DNA of 64,000 bases from Apoderus coryli (lineage: Eukaryota > Arthropoda > Insecta > Coleoptera > Attelabidae), in contig OU452203.1 of the NCBI GenBank assembly GCA_911728435.2, positions 18,249,651-18,313,650 of the forward strand, given 5' to 3'. Every line of letters starts with the position of its first letter. Within the stretch, counting starts at the first letter, position 1. Under the pieces are notes generated by a model. It saw only the letters and a program-made list of their open reading frames with translations. It had not been told where the DNA came from and ran no database searches. This document shows, piece after piece, positions 47,801 through 58,362 of the stretch. Both the position numbers and the translations under genes were made by a program.

Positions 47801-50327
47801 TTCAGATGATGATCTATGAACTATTATGCCATGTCACAACTAACCCCAACGATGTCACAACTAACCCCAAATTGGGGTTAGTTGGGACAGTTGGACATAC
47901 TTTTATATTTTGTAATTATATATTTTTGGATTTGTGTTTAGTTTAAGATTTTTGCATTTTTAAGTTAAGAAAATATTACAGAATAAATGTTAAGTAAAAC
48001 TAAAAACGCAATTTTATTTGCAAAAAAAATAAAAAATAATTAACAAAAACTGGCACAACCAACCCCGGTGTCCCCTACTTAACACTATTGATTATTCTTC
48101 ACAAAAAGTAGAGTAACAGGTCTCTCAACTTCAATCTGCTGTCTTTCAGCATCATCTCTGGTCTCATACACTTTGTTGATGGTTTTTCCTACATTTCTAC
48201 GTCGGAATTGAAGGTGAGGCATCTCCATACACATTCAAAAATAGAAAGAGAATCACCAACCGATATTGTCTTTTTTTTCCATTACGCAAAACCGAAAATG
48301 GTTCACTCATTGCTTGATATTGTGAATGTGGCCGTTTCAAGGAGAATACGATGTAGTGTTCCCTCTTTGTAACCAGAAGTAGACAAGATAGATCGATGTG
48401 GAAAATAACCAAAGTTGTCATTCTTTAAAGGATTTCCAAATTCGCAGAAAATGTCATCTCTATCCATTATTCGATGTATGAATATCGAAAAAAAGCGAAA
48501 AAGGAGACATCAATCTTGTTACTTTATAGCCAGTTGTCGTATTTATTATCACCAGCTCAACTTCTTTCCCTGAGAAATGAGCAACATTACTACTTGCATT
48601 AATAACAGATTCTTCACTTTTCGATTTAACAATCATATTAGCTACTTCAATTTTATTATTCAGAGATTCTTCAATGTATCCTTCAGCAACAGTTGCTCTG
48701 TATATCCTCCAGGATTTGGTAAATTTAAATTTGAGGCATTTTAACAAACTGATGAATTCCTACCATTGGTTTCCAGCCTGCTTCAGTAGTAAACTTCTGT
48801 ATCTGTTCCCGTGATAGATTTTTTGACTTGTTCGCTTTATAGCCGTCGGACTGTAGCTTTAATACGAGTATTATTAAACTATGTCTCGCATGTTTAATGT
48901 GGTGTGCCGGAATTGTGATTTGTTTCATGATACATTGAAACATATTTTGGCGGCCGCAGAACTTCTGCTTAGTTGTGATGATTGAATTTGATTGTTTATA
49001 TATTTTTTCTGTTTATTTCTTTATTTATATCTCTATTAATTTAATTTACTTCTGTTATGTAAAGTTATCAAGTTATTGATTGTCTTGTATATATTTATAT
49101 TCTTTGTATTGATACTTTTGTGTGGTTGCTCTGTAACTGGAAATTTTCTGTTGAGCAATAAAGCATTTATTTATTTAAGAAAGCTCGTAATTTTTTGTAT
49201 TTTGAAATGTCTGTATCTTATGGGTACTTTGCCAACTGCTGTTTGCAATTGTAATTTATTAAAGATGTATGTTTTTTCTTGCAGCAGCAAATCTCCCCGA
49301 GCATTCCGCTCAGTTTCGTAATGCCCCCATTGGCACCAATGCCACTTATGCAGCCCCATTCGCCTCTGCCTGCATGTTTGCAGCCAACGTTCACTCCCAC
49401 CGAAGAAGTCGACCGACTTATCAATACCGTTCGGGCTCTTCGCCAATCCGGTTGGTTCTACGAAAACATCACCTATCAGCAGTCCGATGACATGCTGAAG
49501 AATACTGAAGTTGGAACATTTTTGGTAAGCAACTTTTAAAACTAGTACTTAATCGAATCTTCGTCTAAAGTTATTAGTATTTTTGTTTGGAAATACACAA
49601 TCCAATGTTAAAGGTTCAACCAACGTTGCCATTACTCTGTTAAAAATTATAAATACAAAAAATAGAAAATTGCAAGAGCAGATATCGAACCCACAACCTT
49701 CCGATTGCAAAGCCCGCACGCTACACGCTGAGCTACACTCTGTACACATCCGCTATGCGAATTACCACGAGCTTCACTGCTGTTTAAGGCAACGTTGGTT
49801 GAAATAAACGATGGCATATCGTATACACGATACTAATAGGTCTTTGTGAATTGTCTTAGCTAAATAAATTATGATTGTTACTTTTTCAGGTGCGCAATTC
49901 CTCAGATCCCAACTCCCGGTTCAGTCTAAGTGTGCTTACCGAACGCGGACCGACTTCGGTGCGACTACAATACGTTAATGGGTTGTTTCGGTTAAATGCA
50001 CAAAGTCATCTTCAGAGTGTTATGCCGGTTTTCAAATGTGTTGTCGAATTGATAGAATACTACGTGGCGCAGTCTAAATCTAATAAACGTAATCATCAAG
50101 TTTGGGTGGACCACAATGGCAAACTGTACTCTCTAATACAACTAGAACGGCCTTTACTGAAAAAAACTACACCGCACAGTATGAAGCATTTGGCTAGATT
50201 GGCTGTGCATAAGGCGTTACAATCGTCATGTCGACCGAAAATCCCATTGTTGCCATCGCCTCATACACAACTAGATCTACCAGTGTCACTGACAAATTAT
50301 TTAGCCGAATATCCACATTGGTTGTAG
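44809..50327 (+). CDS. SOCS-family protein (SH2 plus SOCS box), 5'-partial, three exons visible
   Basis: Exons 44809-45042, 49285-49524 and 49890-50327 join in phase 0 to 303 codons ending TAG. The first encodes a Cys-rich stretch (CCRAW, KCPACNHQFVCCP) and a Pro-rich linker. The second holds the start of the SH2 domain (LRQSGWFYENITYQQSDDML, GTFL). The third begins VRNSS, so the phosphotyrosine-binding Arg of the FLVR motif sits just after the splice. It continues RFSLSVLTERGPTSVRLQY and a Pro/Leu-rich C-terminus with an elongin-binding-type MKHLARLAVHKAL and SLTNYLAEYPHWL, i.e. a SOCS box. SOCS proteins bind phosphorylated receptors or JAKs and recruit a Cullin-5 ubiquitin ligase, damping JAK/STAT signalling. 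The GPTSVRLQY phrase resembles CISH/SOCS2-type SH2 domains. Earlier exons were not found. The 4.2-kb intron contains a pogo element and a recombinase relic. Confidence 0.88.
45629..45659. repeat. Subterminal palindrome of the pogo element
   Basis: ggggtaggttgtgac, one base, gtcacaacctacccc: 15-bp perfect arms. Equivalent motifs occur at 45605-45619 and, on the right side, at 47833-47847, 47854-47868 and (inverted) 47874-47888, where another palindrome (aactaaccccaa / ttggggttagtt) spans 47859-47883. Confidence 0.85.
45839..47819 (+). CDS. pogo/Tigger-like transposase with C-terminal PHD finger (one 52-bp intron)
   Basis: Exons 45839-46010 and 46063-47819 (donor gtgagt, acceptor tttttag) join in frame to 642 aa. 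The N-terminus is a pipsqueak/CENP-B-type helix-turn-helix (FERASVEVLVNHRSLRSVAD, TLQRFCKRKK). A DDE-type domain follows, with D187 in NVDEMG, D296 in ILDNHESH and D332 in LQPLDRSLYG: 35 residues between the last two (DD35D). A Ser/Lys-rich linker leads to a C4HC3 PHD finger at about 594-637 (CLICG, CTRCRYWAH, CQNC). Pogo transposases insert at TA. PHD fingers read histone-tail marks; here the finger may guide target choice, which is inference. Without the intron the frame is broken at 46010-46062, so splicing is needed. No stop or frameshift was found. Confidence 0.9.
48081..48222 (-). other. Open frame of unknown origin
   Basis: The minus strand from an ATG at about 48222 reads MEMPHLQFRRRNVGKTINKV followed by YETRDDAERQQIEVERP and LLFVKNN, a normal-looking charged peptide with good coding composition. 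It adjoins a broken frame upstream (48421-48197). I do not recognise the family. It may belong to the recombinase relic next to it or be a captured exon. Confidence 0.3.
48460..48943 (-). pseudogene. Tyrosine-recombinase relic (Crypton-like)
   Basis: The minus-strand upstream part (48943-48725) reads DGYKANKSKNLSREQIQKF, typical of the N-terminal core-binding region of insect Crypton-like recombinases. The downstream part (48747-48460) reads WRIYRATVAEGYIEESLNNK, the C-terminal segment with the Tyr nucleophile, and continues KIEVANMIVKSKSEESVIN. The catalytic middle with Arg and His is missing. A 120-bp piece is repeated at 203-325. It is distinct in sequence from the split Crypton at 33.7-34.9 kb. 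Confidence 0.5.
49615..49803 (-). repeat. tRNA-like non-autonomous element with terminal inverted repeats
   Basis: The perfect 16-bp inverted ends are ttcaaccaacgttgcc (49615-49630) and its complement (49788-49803). Between them, on the minus strand, is a tRNA-like unit: an A-box-like TAGCTCAGCGTG (about 49738-49727) and a B-box-like GGGTTCGATATC (about 49692-49681) at tRNA spacing. The anticodon stem does not pair, so it is not a working tRNA. It lies in the intron between the two SH2-encoding exons of the SOCS gene. Confidence 0.6.
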
Positions 50328-51689
50328 GTGAGGTGGCCAAGAAAATAGAAAATAATTTAAAGATAATTATTATTGTATGTAAAATGAATTTGAGAGACTG
50401 AATTTGAATTTATCACCACGCAGAGTGCTTTGATATAATGCTAACAGAAGAGTTTTACACTAAAAGTTGCAAGAAGTAACGATTCGATGGAATTCAAAAA
50501 ATAAGTCAGACCTATGAGCTAGGTCCAATTTTATTTATATTTATAAACGTACCTACGTGATAAGTAACTAAACCAAAGTCCATTTAAAGACTTCATAACA
50601 CCTAAATTCAAGGGTTGACAAATGAGTATCTTTTCCACAACTAATAATACGTTTTGTTTTCTTGAAGCTCAAAAACCAATTTCTTCAGAAGACTCTTTGG
50701 GACTGTAAGCAAACTTTGTTGGTTTTGTGGTTCTCTCCAAAACTTCGACCCAGTATGGTCAACGTTCCAGGCAAGTTCTATATTAATTATTGAATTTCAA
50801 GACCTGATATTTTAGAAAAATGTCTAATGTAAACAACTACGTTGGATTGTAGATGCCACGTTCTTTTTCCTGCAAAATAATGCCGAAAATGAGAAAATTG
50901 TCCCTTTGAGCTCAAGAATGCAATCGCATAAAAATCAATAACTATACCTACAACCCATATTGTGGCAGATATACGATCCAAACCCAGATTATTTTGTTCG
51001 GAACCGAAATGTTTTAAAACTATTAAAATCTATTTCAGGATATTCGTTAGCAAATCTCAATACTCTAGAGATGAAAGTGTTGATTCCGGAATTCATCAAA
51101 TAGTAATTTTGTCCATTTTGTCACAAAATGATGTCTAATTTAATATAATTTAAATAAACTAGACAAGTAAAAGTTGTATTTTTCAACTATAAAACTACCT
51201 GTTGTAAAAATGTAATGTAATTTATTTTGTAAAGAAATATTTGCTAAACTCTTCTGTATGTAGTTGTTGTTACTGTTATGTTCCTTTATTTTCTTGGCCT
51301 TCTGAAAGCGCCAAAGACTGCGTTGGTACCTTATACATACCGACAGATCAGGGAACACCATTTAAGTATTTTTTGTTTATTTTTTTTATTATCTAAATTA
51401 TTTTCAATTTTTTACATTATATTATTAATGTAAATAAGTTATTTATCGCGCCAAAACTTATAGAATATAAATGATAAAATTTAGAAGAATATGATGAAAC
51501 ACTATTGATGCGCTTACCTTTATTTTCTCTATAGAATAATAATTTTAGAAAAATGATTAGTTAGAATAACAAATTGTCGATTATAATACCTAGAAAATGA
51601 ATGAAATGAAATTATTGTATATTTTTGGACACTGCTAATTTTTCTAATCAAATTAAAACACAGTTTCTTACCAGAACTGGAACGAATAC
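50328..51689. other. SOCS 3'UTR and AT-rich intergenic DNA
   Basis: The stretch downstream of the SOCS stop has no ORF with family features. It likely contains the 3'UTR, but I could not choose a poly(A) signal with confidence. Confidence 0.5.
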
Positions 51690-53360
51690 AGCTAAAGAGT
51701 AATCAATTACCGATTACTCTTTATTATTGTAATCGATTACTTCTCTAATAAATAGGCGATTACTATATTGATTACTTTTACCATAGTATCTATCTTACTT
51801 TCATTTTCATATCTTAGAACGTACCGACTGCCAAATTATAATTTATTACAAAAACTTCAACAAAACAATAAAAGATTTTTTGTAAAATTTGAGTTTATAA
51901 ACCCCAGATTTTCAGTCGATTGGGTGCAAACAAACAACAGAGTAATCATGATTCCTTTGCGTAATCATGGTTTTACGTGTTGACTTTAATTACTTTTATC
52001 AAATAAGATTGTAAATTACAATGAAATTGTAATTTATCACTGATTAAAGAGTACTCGTTTACTGATTACTTTTTTAAATTGTAATCAATTACCGATTACT
52101 CTTTAAAATTGTAATCGAGTACCGATTACTTCTGCAATAAATAGGCGATTACTATATTGATTACTTTTACCATAGTATCTATATTACTTTCATTTTTAAT
52201 AACTTAGAACGTACAGATTGCCAAATTCTATACTTTTATCAAATAAGATTGCAAATTACAATGAAATTGTAATTGATCTCTGATTAAAGAGTAATCGATA
52301 ATTGATTACTTTTTTAAATTGTAATCAATTACCGATTACTCTTTAAAATTGTAATCGAGTACCGATTACTTCTGCAATAAATAGGCGATTACTATATTGA
52401 TTACTTTTACCATAGTATCTACCTTACTTTCATTTTCATAACGAACGCACAGATTGCTAAATTCTAGTTTATTACAAAAACTGCAACAAACCAATAAAGA
52501 TTTTTTGTATCTATTTAAAACTGACCCATTTGAGTTTATAAACACCAGATTTTCAGTCGATTGGGTGCAAACAAACAACAGAGTAATCATGATTCCTTCG
52601 AGTTATTATGGTTTTACATGTTGACTTTAATTACTTTTATCAAATAAGATTGCAAATTACAATGAAATTGTAATTGATCACTGATTAAAGAGTAATCGAT
52701 TACTGATTACTTTTTTACATTGTAATCAATTACAGATTATTCTTTAAAATTGTAATAGAGTACCGATTACTTCTGTAATAAATCGGCGATTACTATATTG
52801 ATTACTTTTACATAGTATCTATCTTACTTTAATTTTCATAACTTAGAACGTACAGATTGCCAAATTCTAATTTATTAAAAAAACTTCAATAAACCAATAA
52901 AGATATTTTTGTATCTATTTAAAACTGACCCCATTTGCGTTTATAAGCACCAGATTTTCAGTCGATTGGGTACAAACAAACAACAGAGTACTCAGGAGAT
53001 CTTTAGATCATCGTTATAGGTGTTGACTTTAATTACTTTTATCAAATAAGATTACAAATTACAATGAAATTGTAATTGATCACTGATTAAAACAAGAGTA
53101 ATCGATTACTTCTTTAAAATGTAATCAATTACCGATTACTCTTTAAAATTGTAATTGATTACTTCTGTAATAAATATATTACTACATTGATCTATGACCC
53201 ATTTGCCTTTATAGGCACCAGCTTCTCAGTCGATTGGGGGCAAACAAACAACAGAGTAATCATGGTTATACATGATGACTCTAATTACTTTTATCACATA
53301 AAATTACAATGAAATTGTATTCGATTACTACTTAAAGCAAGAGTAATCGATTACATCCCA
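51690..53360. repeat. Tandem array, ~390-bp unit, rich in GTAATCGATTAC
   Basis: The anchor phrase (ttctgcaataaataggcgat, or close variants) starts near 51741, 52131, 52371, 52772 and 53164, giving periods of about 390, 240, 401 and 392 bp. The 240-bp step is a shortened unit; lines starting 52081 and 52321 are identical for 60 bp. Each unit has several TAATCGATTAC / TAATCAATTACCGATTAC motifs and a segment reading ccagattttcagtcgattgg with gtgcaaacaaacaacagagt. Short frames inside are by-products. It lies between the SOCS and IFT56 3' ends. Confidence 0.85.
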
Positions 53361-54005
53361 GCTCTGGTTCGTACTGTGGTTATACTGTTTTAATAATCAT
53401 ACCAAATGACTCAAAAAGAATCTCTATAATTATTATTGCAAAACTACAAACAGAAATATACAATAAAATTGTAATGGAATATTTTGGTATTATGAAATTA
53501 AAGTTATTAATCATACTACTACTGTATAATCTTGAATGTAATTTATTATATATTATAATAATGTATGAAGTATTTATTACCGTAGATAAATGTGTACGAA
53601 TGTGAAATGTGTGTAAGGATTGTAACTGTTAATGTAAAGTGTGTATTTGTAATTATTATTATTGTAACGTATTTATTTCTCTAGTAAATTTATTTATTTT
53701 AGAATACAAAGTTTGTTTTTCTAATTATGTGCCCCTATAATGTAATTGACAAAAAATATAAATAAATGCCAGTCGTCAGGGTGTTAATAGGTGATGAAAA
53801 GCAGAAAAAAGTCATTCGTTCTCGAAGTGTCCCAAACACAGATCATGTGTCAACAGTTCCTATGCAAAATCAAGTTCTCACACACACATTGTGTAGGTAA
53901 CACCAGTAATTTTGTCCGCTATGCCACGAAATTATTTTTCATTTTATTATATTTACAAGCACAAAATCATTGTATAATTATCTAAATAATTACATTAAAT
54001 ACAAA
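53361..54005. other. Intergenic, IFT56 3' flank
   Basis: A 55-bp piece at about 53891-53945 (tttgtccgctatgccacgaa) resembles 10603-10660. tttatt at about 53944 could be the minus-strand poly(A) signal for IFT56. Otherwise nothing is recognised. Confidence 0.45.
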
Positions 54006-57000
54006 CTAAGAATCACTTAAACGATGTTCTTTGGCCCACTTTCGAATAATTTTCGCCATATGATCAGCTTGATTTGAGGTACTGCTACGCAAGAGTTGCA
54101 GAACATCGCCCAACATATCAACAGGAAATTTATTTGCAACCACACCCTGAAAATGTTGCTTAACTTAAATAATCAATCACAGTTGTCACAAGTAAATTAA
54201 CTGCTGCCATAGTCTATAATATATAAGTCCATAGTATGACACAGGTGGCGTTACTAGAATTTTTTCCATATGATTTTTATTTAGTACTAAGCTTCAAACG
54301 ATACGTGTCTAAATTTGACAGCAATCTGACTATTGATAATGAATAATGGAAAAAAGTGAATTTCGAGATTTGATAAAGCATTGCTTTTTGATGAAAAAAA
54401 ATACCGTGGAAAGCAAAGAAGGGCTTGATAAACATTATCCGAACTCTGCTCCATCGAGACAAATGGTAGAGAAGTGGATCGCTGAATTTAAACGTGGTCG
54501 TACAAGCACAAATGATACAGAGCGCAGTGGACGGTCAAATGAGGCTGTTCTTCCAGAAAACGTCAAAAAATCCACAAATTGGTTATGAACGATCGCAAAT
54601 TGAAGGTGCACCAGCTAGCTGACATTGTAAATATATCAGATGGTAGTGTTTTTACCATTTTAGACGAACATTTGGGTACGCAAAAGCTCTGTGCAAAGTG
54701 GGTGCCGCGTGTGCTCACAGTCGACCAAAAACAACAGCGAATTGATGCTTCAGAGGAGTGTTTGGCATTCTATCGTCGATATGTGACGATGGATGAAACA
54801 TGGCTTCACTATTACACACCAGAATCCAAAAGACAGTCAGCTGAGTGGACAGCAATCGACGAAACGAGCAAATTGGGGATAATTTTTAATCGCCTTTGAC
54901 CATTTTGCAAAAAAAGTTTTAAATAGTACCTGAAATACTCCTGCGATAGCTCCTCGTTTACCTTCCCAAAATTCTGGATTCGGTTCCAATCTGTTCAATA
55001 TGTCAAATGCTTTAGCTGCATACCAAAACTCACCCATCCTGTAAAGAACAAACATAGGCACTCCTCAGATCTATTTTAAAATCCTAAACCACCCTATGGT
55101 TTATACCTATAACAATCGTTGGCAATCAACAACAGCAAATTAAAACTGTCAGCTCCATTCTCCATCTTCAGATACAACTCCCAGGCATCCTGTGGTTTTT
55201 TGTTCATAACATAACAACGCGCCAAATTTGATATGTAAACATAGTCATTCTTAATTTTGTCATTCTGTATGAGAAGAAAACATTCTTCACCCTCTTTAAA
55301 TTGGTTACAAGCGGTTTTGGACTGCGCAAAGTTGAAATTAAACGTGTCATCTATAAAAAGAAAATTTATTGACTGACAAATATAAAACACCAATAATAAT
55401 ACAAAAAGTAAAGTACATGACCTTTAATTTACCTGAATGTAGATAGCTCTTAATAGATGTCAGATAGACTAACACCTCTTCAAAATGACCAACTAGGAAG
55501 AACGCAGCTGCCATACACTGTCTTCCATGAATTGTATCGCATTCGCTGCTTGAACTTCCAACCAGATGAAAGCACTCTTCAGCTGTTTTTATATGTTCAG
55601 GCTAAAAGCGTGAAAACATTCAAATGTAATTGCAAAATTCACGTATTCAAACACCTAATAGTTTACCGAATTTAACTGTTGTCCCAGAGCTGCATTTACA
55701 ACTCCTTTCAAAATATATTCATGCGGTACTGCTGGTTCCAAGTCTTTTAACAATTCGTACGCCTCTTTGGTGTCACCATTTCGCAAATAATGTATAACCA
55801 AATTTAATCTGGCTTCTGGTACTACATCCACTAATGGTGGAAATACTTGCATAGCATCTTCTCCATCTCGAAATACTACTAAATTATGTTTCAATAGATC
55901 GTAACCAAAACCCGCACTGGAACAACAGTGATCCGTAATTTGCCGAAGTTCATTTTCTGCTGTTGACCCATTGTATAAACGAAACGTATTGCAAGCCTAG
56001 AGACAGTTTCAATTAAATATTTGTCCTGCTTTATGTGAATATAAATATACCTTTAAATTTGTTGCTATGACAGAGTCGGGATATTTTATCAAATACAAAG
56101 CAAGAACTTCTTGTGACACATCGTAATAATCTAGTTTGTAGTAGCACAAAGCTACATATACGTTTAATGCAATATTTTCCCTTAAACAATATTAATAATT
56201 ATAAAAAACAAAGCACATTTCAAAAGTTAAATTAACAATTATGAATTAGCTAATACAAATACAAGTGCGTCTGAAGAAAACCGTTACATCGGTTCAATTG
56301 ATATGAGTTTAGAAGCAAATCACTCCTACATGTCATTTTGCCTCCTGCTAATGTAAGCAGGTGGGCTATTGTTGAAATCCGGGAAGTAGAACAATCGATC
56401 GAAGCGAGGTACAACATACTAAATTAGCACAGCGTTGCCTCCACTCTTTCGACTGTTCGACTCACCAACTTTCAAGAATAGATCCCGAGCAACATCAAAA
56501 TGAAATCACATAACGTCAGTTTTGATTAGAACGTCACTTTTTAGGGATGAGTACATTGTTATTTTGTACAAGATTCAAACCACTGGCGTAAACTATGCAT
56601 GATAATACCTTACCTACCAAAGTACGACTTTAAATAATCATTAGTAATAGCATTGTCTTTAAAAGGACAATGGTAATACGTAATTCTTACCGATTTTGCA
56701 CTAGTAATCGTTTATAAATATCAATTGCTTCCTGATAATGTGAGCGTAAATAATGGATTGCAGCTAAGCTCAATTGATCTTCCATTATATCTTGTAATTG
56801 TTGATGGTATTCCATCAGTAAAGATTCATCGCTTAATTTATGGGAAATATGAAAATTTAAACGAATTTTCAATCCGCTATTTGGCGACTTTAACAGATAT
56901 TTCTGAGAATCTTCATACATACCTAAATACGAAATTGATATATTATTTAACACACATATATTAGAATTATTCATTACCTAAGTAGAAGTAACAACAGGCA

Positions 57001-57426
57001 ATATTAACATTCAAAATATTAAGCAAATCTTCTAGTTGCGGATCTTCATATAATTTTTCGTATATTTTTATAGCATTTTTATAATCGCCTTTGTGGAATG
57101 CACAATATGCAATCCATAGATCTATATTATTTACATGTTTACTACTGAATTTTAGGAACTAGAAAAAATTAAATATACATAACACGTGATATTAAAAATT
57201 GCATAAAAATACCTCTAACAATGTTATAGCTCCGGTATAATCCCTTTTAAATAAATAATCTTCAAACTGTGTAACGTTTTTGTCGCCAGATTGATTCCGC
57301 TTAGCGACATTACTTGAATTATTATTAGACAATATTGCGGGTTTAGCTCTACTTAATATCTGAAAATATTATTAGACTTTAATGTTATTGAATGTCGAAT
57401 AAGTTTTCTATAAAATAGCAAACCAT
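54006..57426 (-). CDS. IFT56: Intraflagellar transport protein 56 (TTC26), apparently complete, ten exons
   Basis: Exons on the minus strand: 57426-57424 (ATG only), 57359-57213, 57158-56978, 56922-56691, 56180-56051, 55996-55667, 55601-55433, 55350-55107, 55038-54930, 54146-54006. All have GT..AG borders and total 562 codons including TAG, i.e. 561 aa, close to the ~554 aa of vertebrate IFT56. Highly conserved blocks are [86 protein letters not shown] and [20 protein letters not shown]. It is a TPR protein of the IFT-B complex that carries cargo along cilia. The one-codon first exon (ATG|gtttgc) is inferred from the conserved MILSRAKPA start. In insects cilia occur in sensory neurons and sperm. 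The last intron (54147-54929) holds an antisense mariner fragment. Confidence 0.94.
54200..54895 (+). mobile_element. Mariner 5' fragment (mellifera-like), inside the last IFT56 intron
   Basis: ATG at 54346 begins [20 protein letters not shown], then [21 protein letters not shown] frameshift at about 54580 leads into [40 protein letters not shown] and [20 protein letters not shown] (first catalytic Asp). It ends abruptly in ETSKLG, so the second and third catalytic Asp and the 3' end are absent. The leader before the ATG (caaacgatacgtgtc) also looks mariner-derived. Orientation is opposite to IFT56. The exact left border is not resolved. Confidence 0.8.
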
Positions 57427-58362
57427 TATTAAAATTTAATTAACCAATTGTCGTTATACTTAATCTTAATGATTTTAAATTGTTTGTATATTTGTTGCCA
57501 TGGTTGTAGCGAGATCCTTAGAATAATGTTTATGGGTAGAGGACCAAATATTAGGCGTTATTAGGGTTATTCTTTCGTAGTGATTGATCTGAACAAGTGA
57601 ATGTGATTAAACTGAATGTGATTATACTGAACTGAATATTTGACGAAACCGAAAGATCATCTTTTTTGTGATTGTCTTTAACTTAACCTCGAAAACTTGT
57701 GAAAACAACCAAATCTGCGCTGAAAACTGGAAAATTATTTCTTCCTTGATATTATTATCTATGTTTTAAACTTTTACAATTTATTGGTTTGATTCGAATT
57801 ATTATCTCTCAATATTCAATACTTTTAGAGGTTAACTGAACGAACTAACCGGTACCCAGAGGTTGATCAGTAAGCGGCAAGGGGGGTAGGAATTTTAATC
57901 AGTTTGGTAGAAGTGACCGATGTCGAAAGAATACGCACAATCGTGAATGAACTGACAATTTTCAGATTGTTCACTTAGTTCAGTACGAAAAAATAACCCT
58001 ATTATTAGATCTAGATCAGGCTGGCTGATGTAACATGCCGCTCACCTCACTTTCTGTTCGTTAATTATTTCTGACCGAACAGTATGGATTAATTAATTAT
58101 TTATTTCTGATCGTAGGGATTTTTGTCTTGGAGGTTCTTGAAAACAGGTGAGCACACAACCGACAGAACGGAGGCATGTCTGTTCTAATTAACTGGATGA
58201 TGGCTAAATTGCCTAAGACGTAGAGGCCAATAAAAAATGACCTCGAATCTCGAATTGACAGACGGAAAAAAATAACCTCAAATTTAAAGGTTTTTCTAAT
58301 TTGAAATATTATTGTTATTGTAAGTTTTTTATTAAAAATTACTTAAGTATTAAACACTAATT
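57427..58362. promoter_or_regulatory. Head-to-head intergenic region (putative shared IFT56/NUBP2 promoter region)
   Basis: IFT56 starts leftward at 57426 and NUBP2 starts rightward at 58363, leaving 936 bp. No ORF or repeat is recognised inside. The region is GC-richer near 57850-58250 than the surrounding DNA. Transcription start sites cannot be placed from sequence alone. Confidence 0.45.

Larger units (their letters stand above)
45239..48075 (+). mobile_element. Complete pogo-like DNA transposon with PHD-finger transposase
   Basis: Perfect terminal inverted repeats of about 23 bp are present: ggggacaccggggttggttg at the left and its complement ending 48075, each flanked by TA (45237-45238, 48076-48077). 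The transposase ORF is intact (45839-47819). Subterminal regions carry at least nine copies of a GGGGTTRGTTGTGAC-type motif in both orientations, likely transposase binding sites. The size of 2837 bp, intact TIRs and intact ORF make this a candidate autonomous copy. It is inserted in the SOCS intron in the same orientation. Confidence 0.92.

Noticed and set aside
49675..49745. Functional tRNA gene on the minus strand
   Set aside because: A- and B-box-like sequences are present, but the anticodon and acceptor stems do not pair properly, and the unit is bounded by inverted repeats.
51690..53360. Short ORFs within the tandem array as a repeated gene
   Set aside because: Frames are not kept between units and have no start or composition signal; they are by-products of the repeat.
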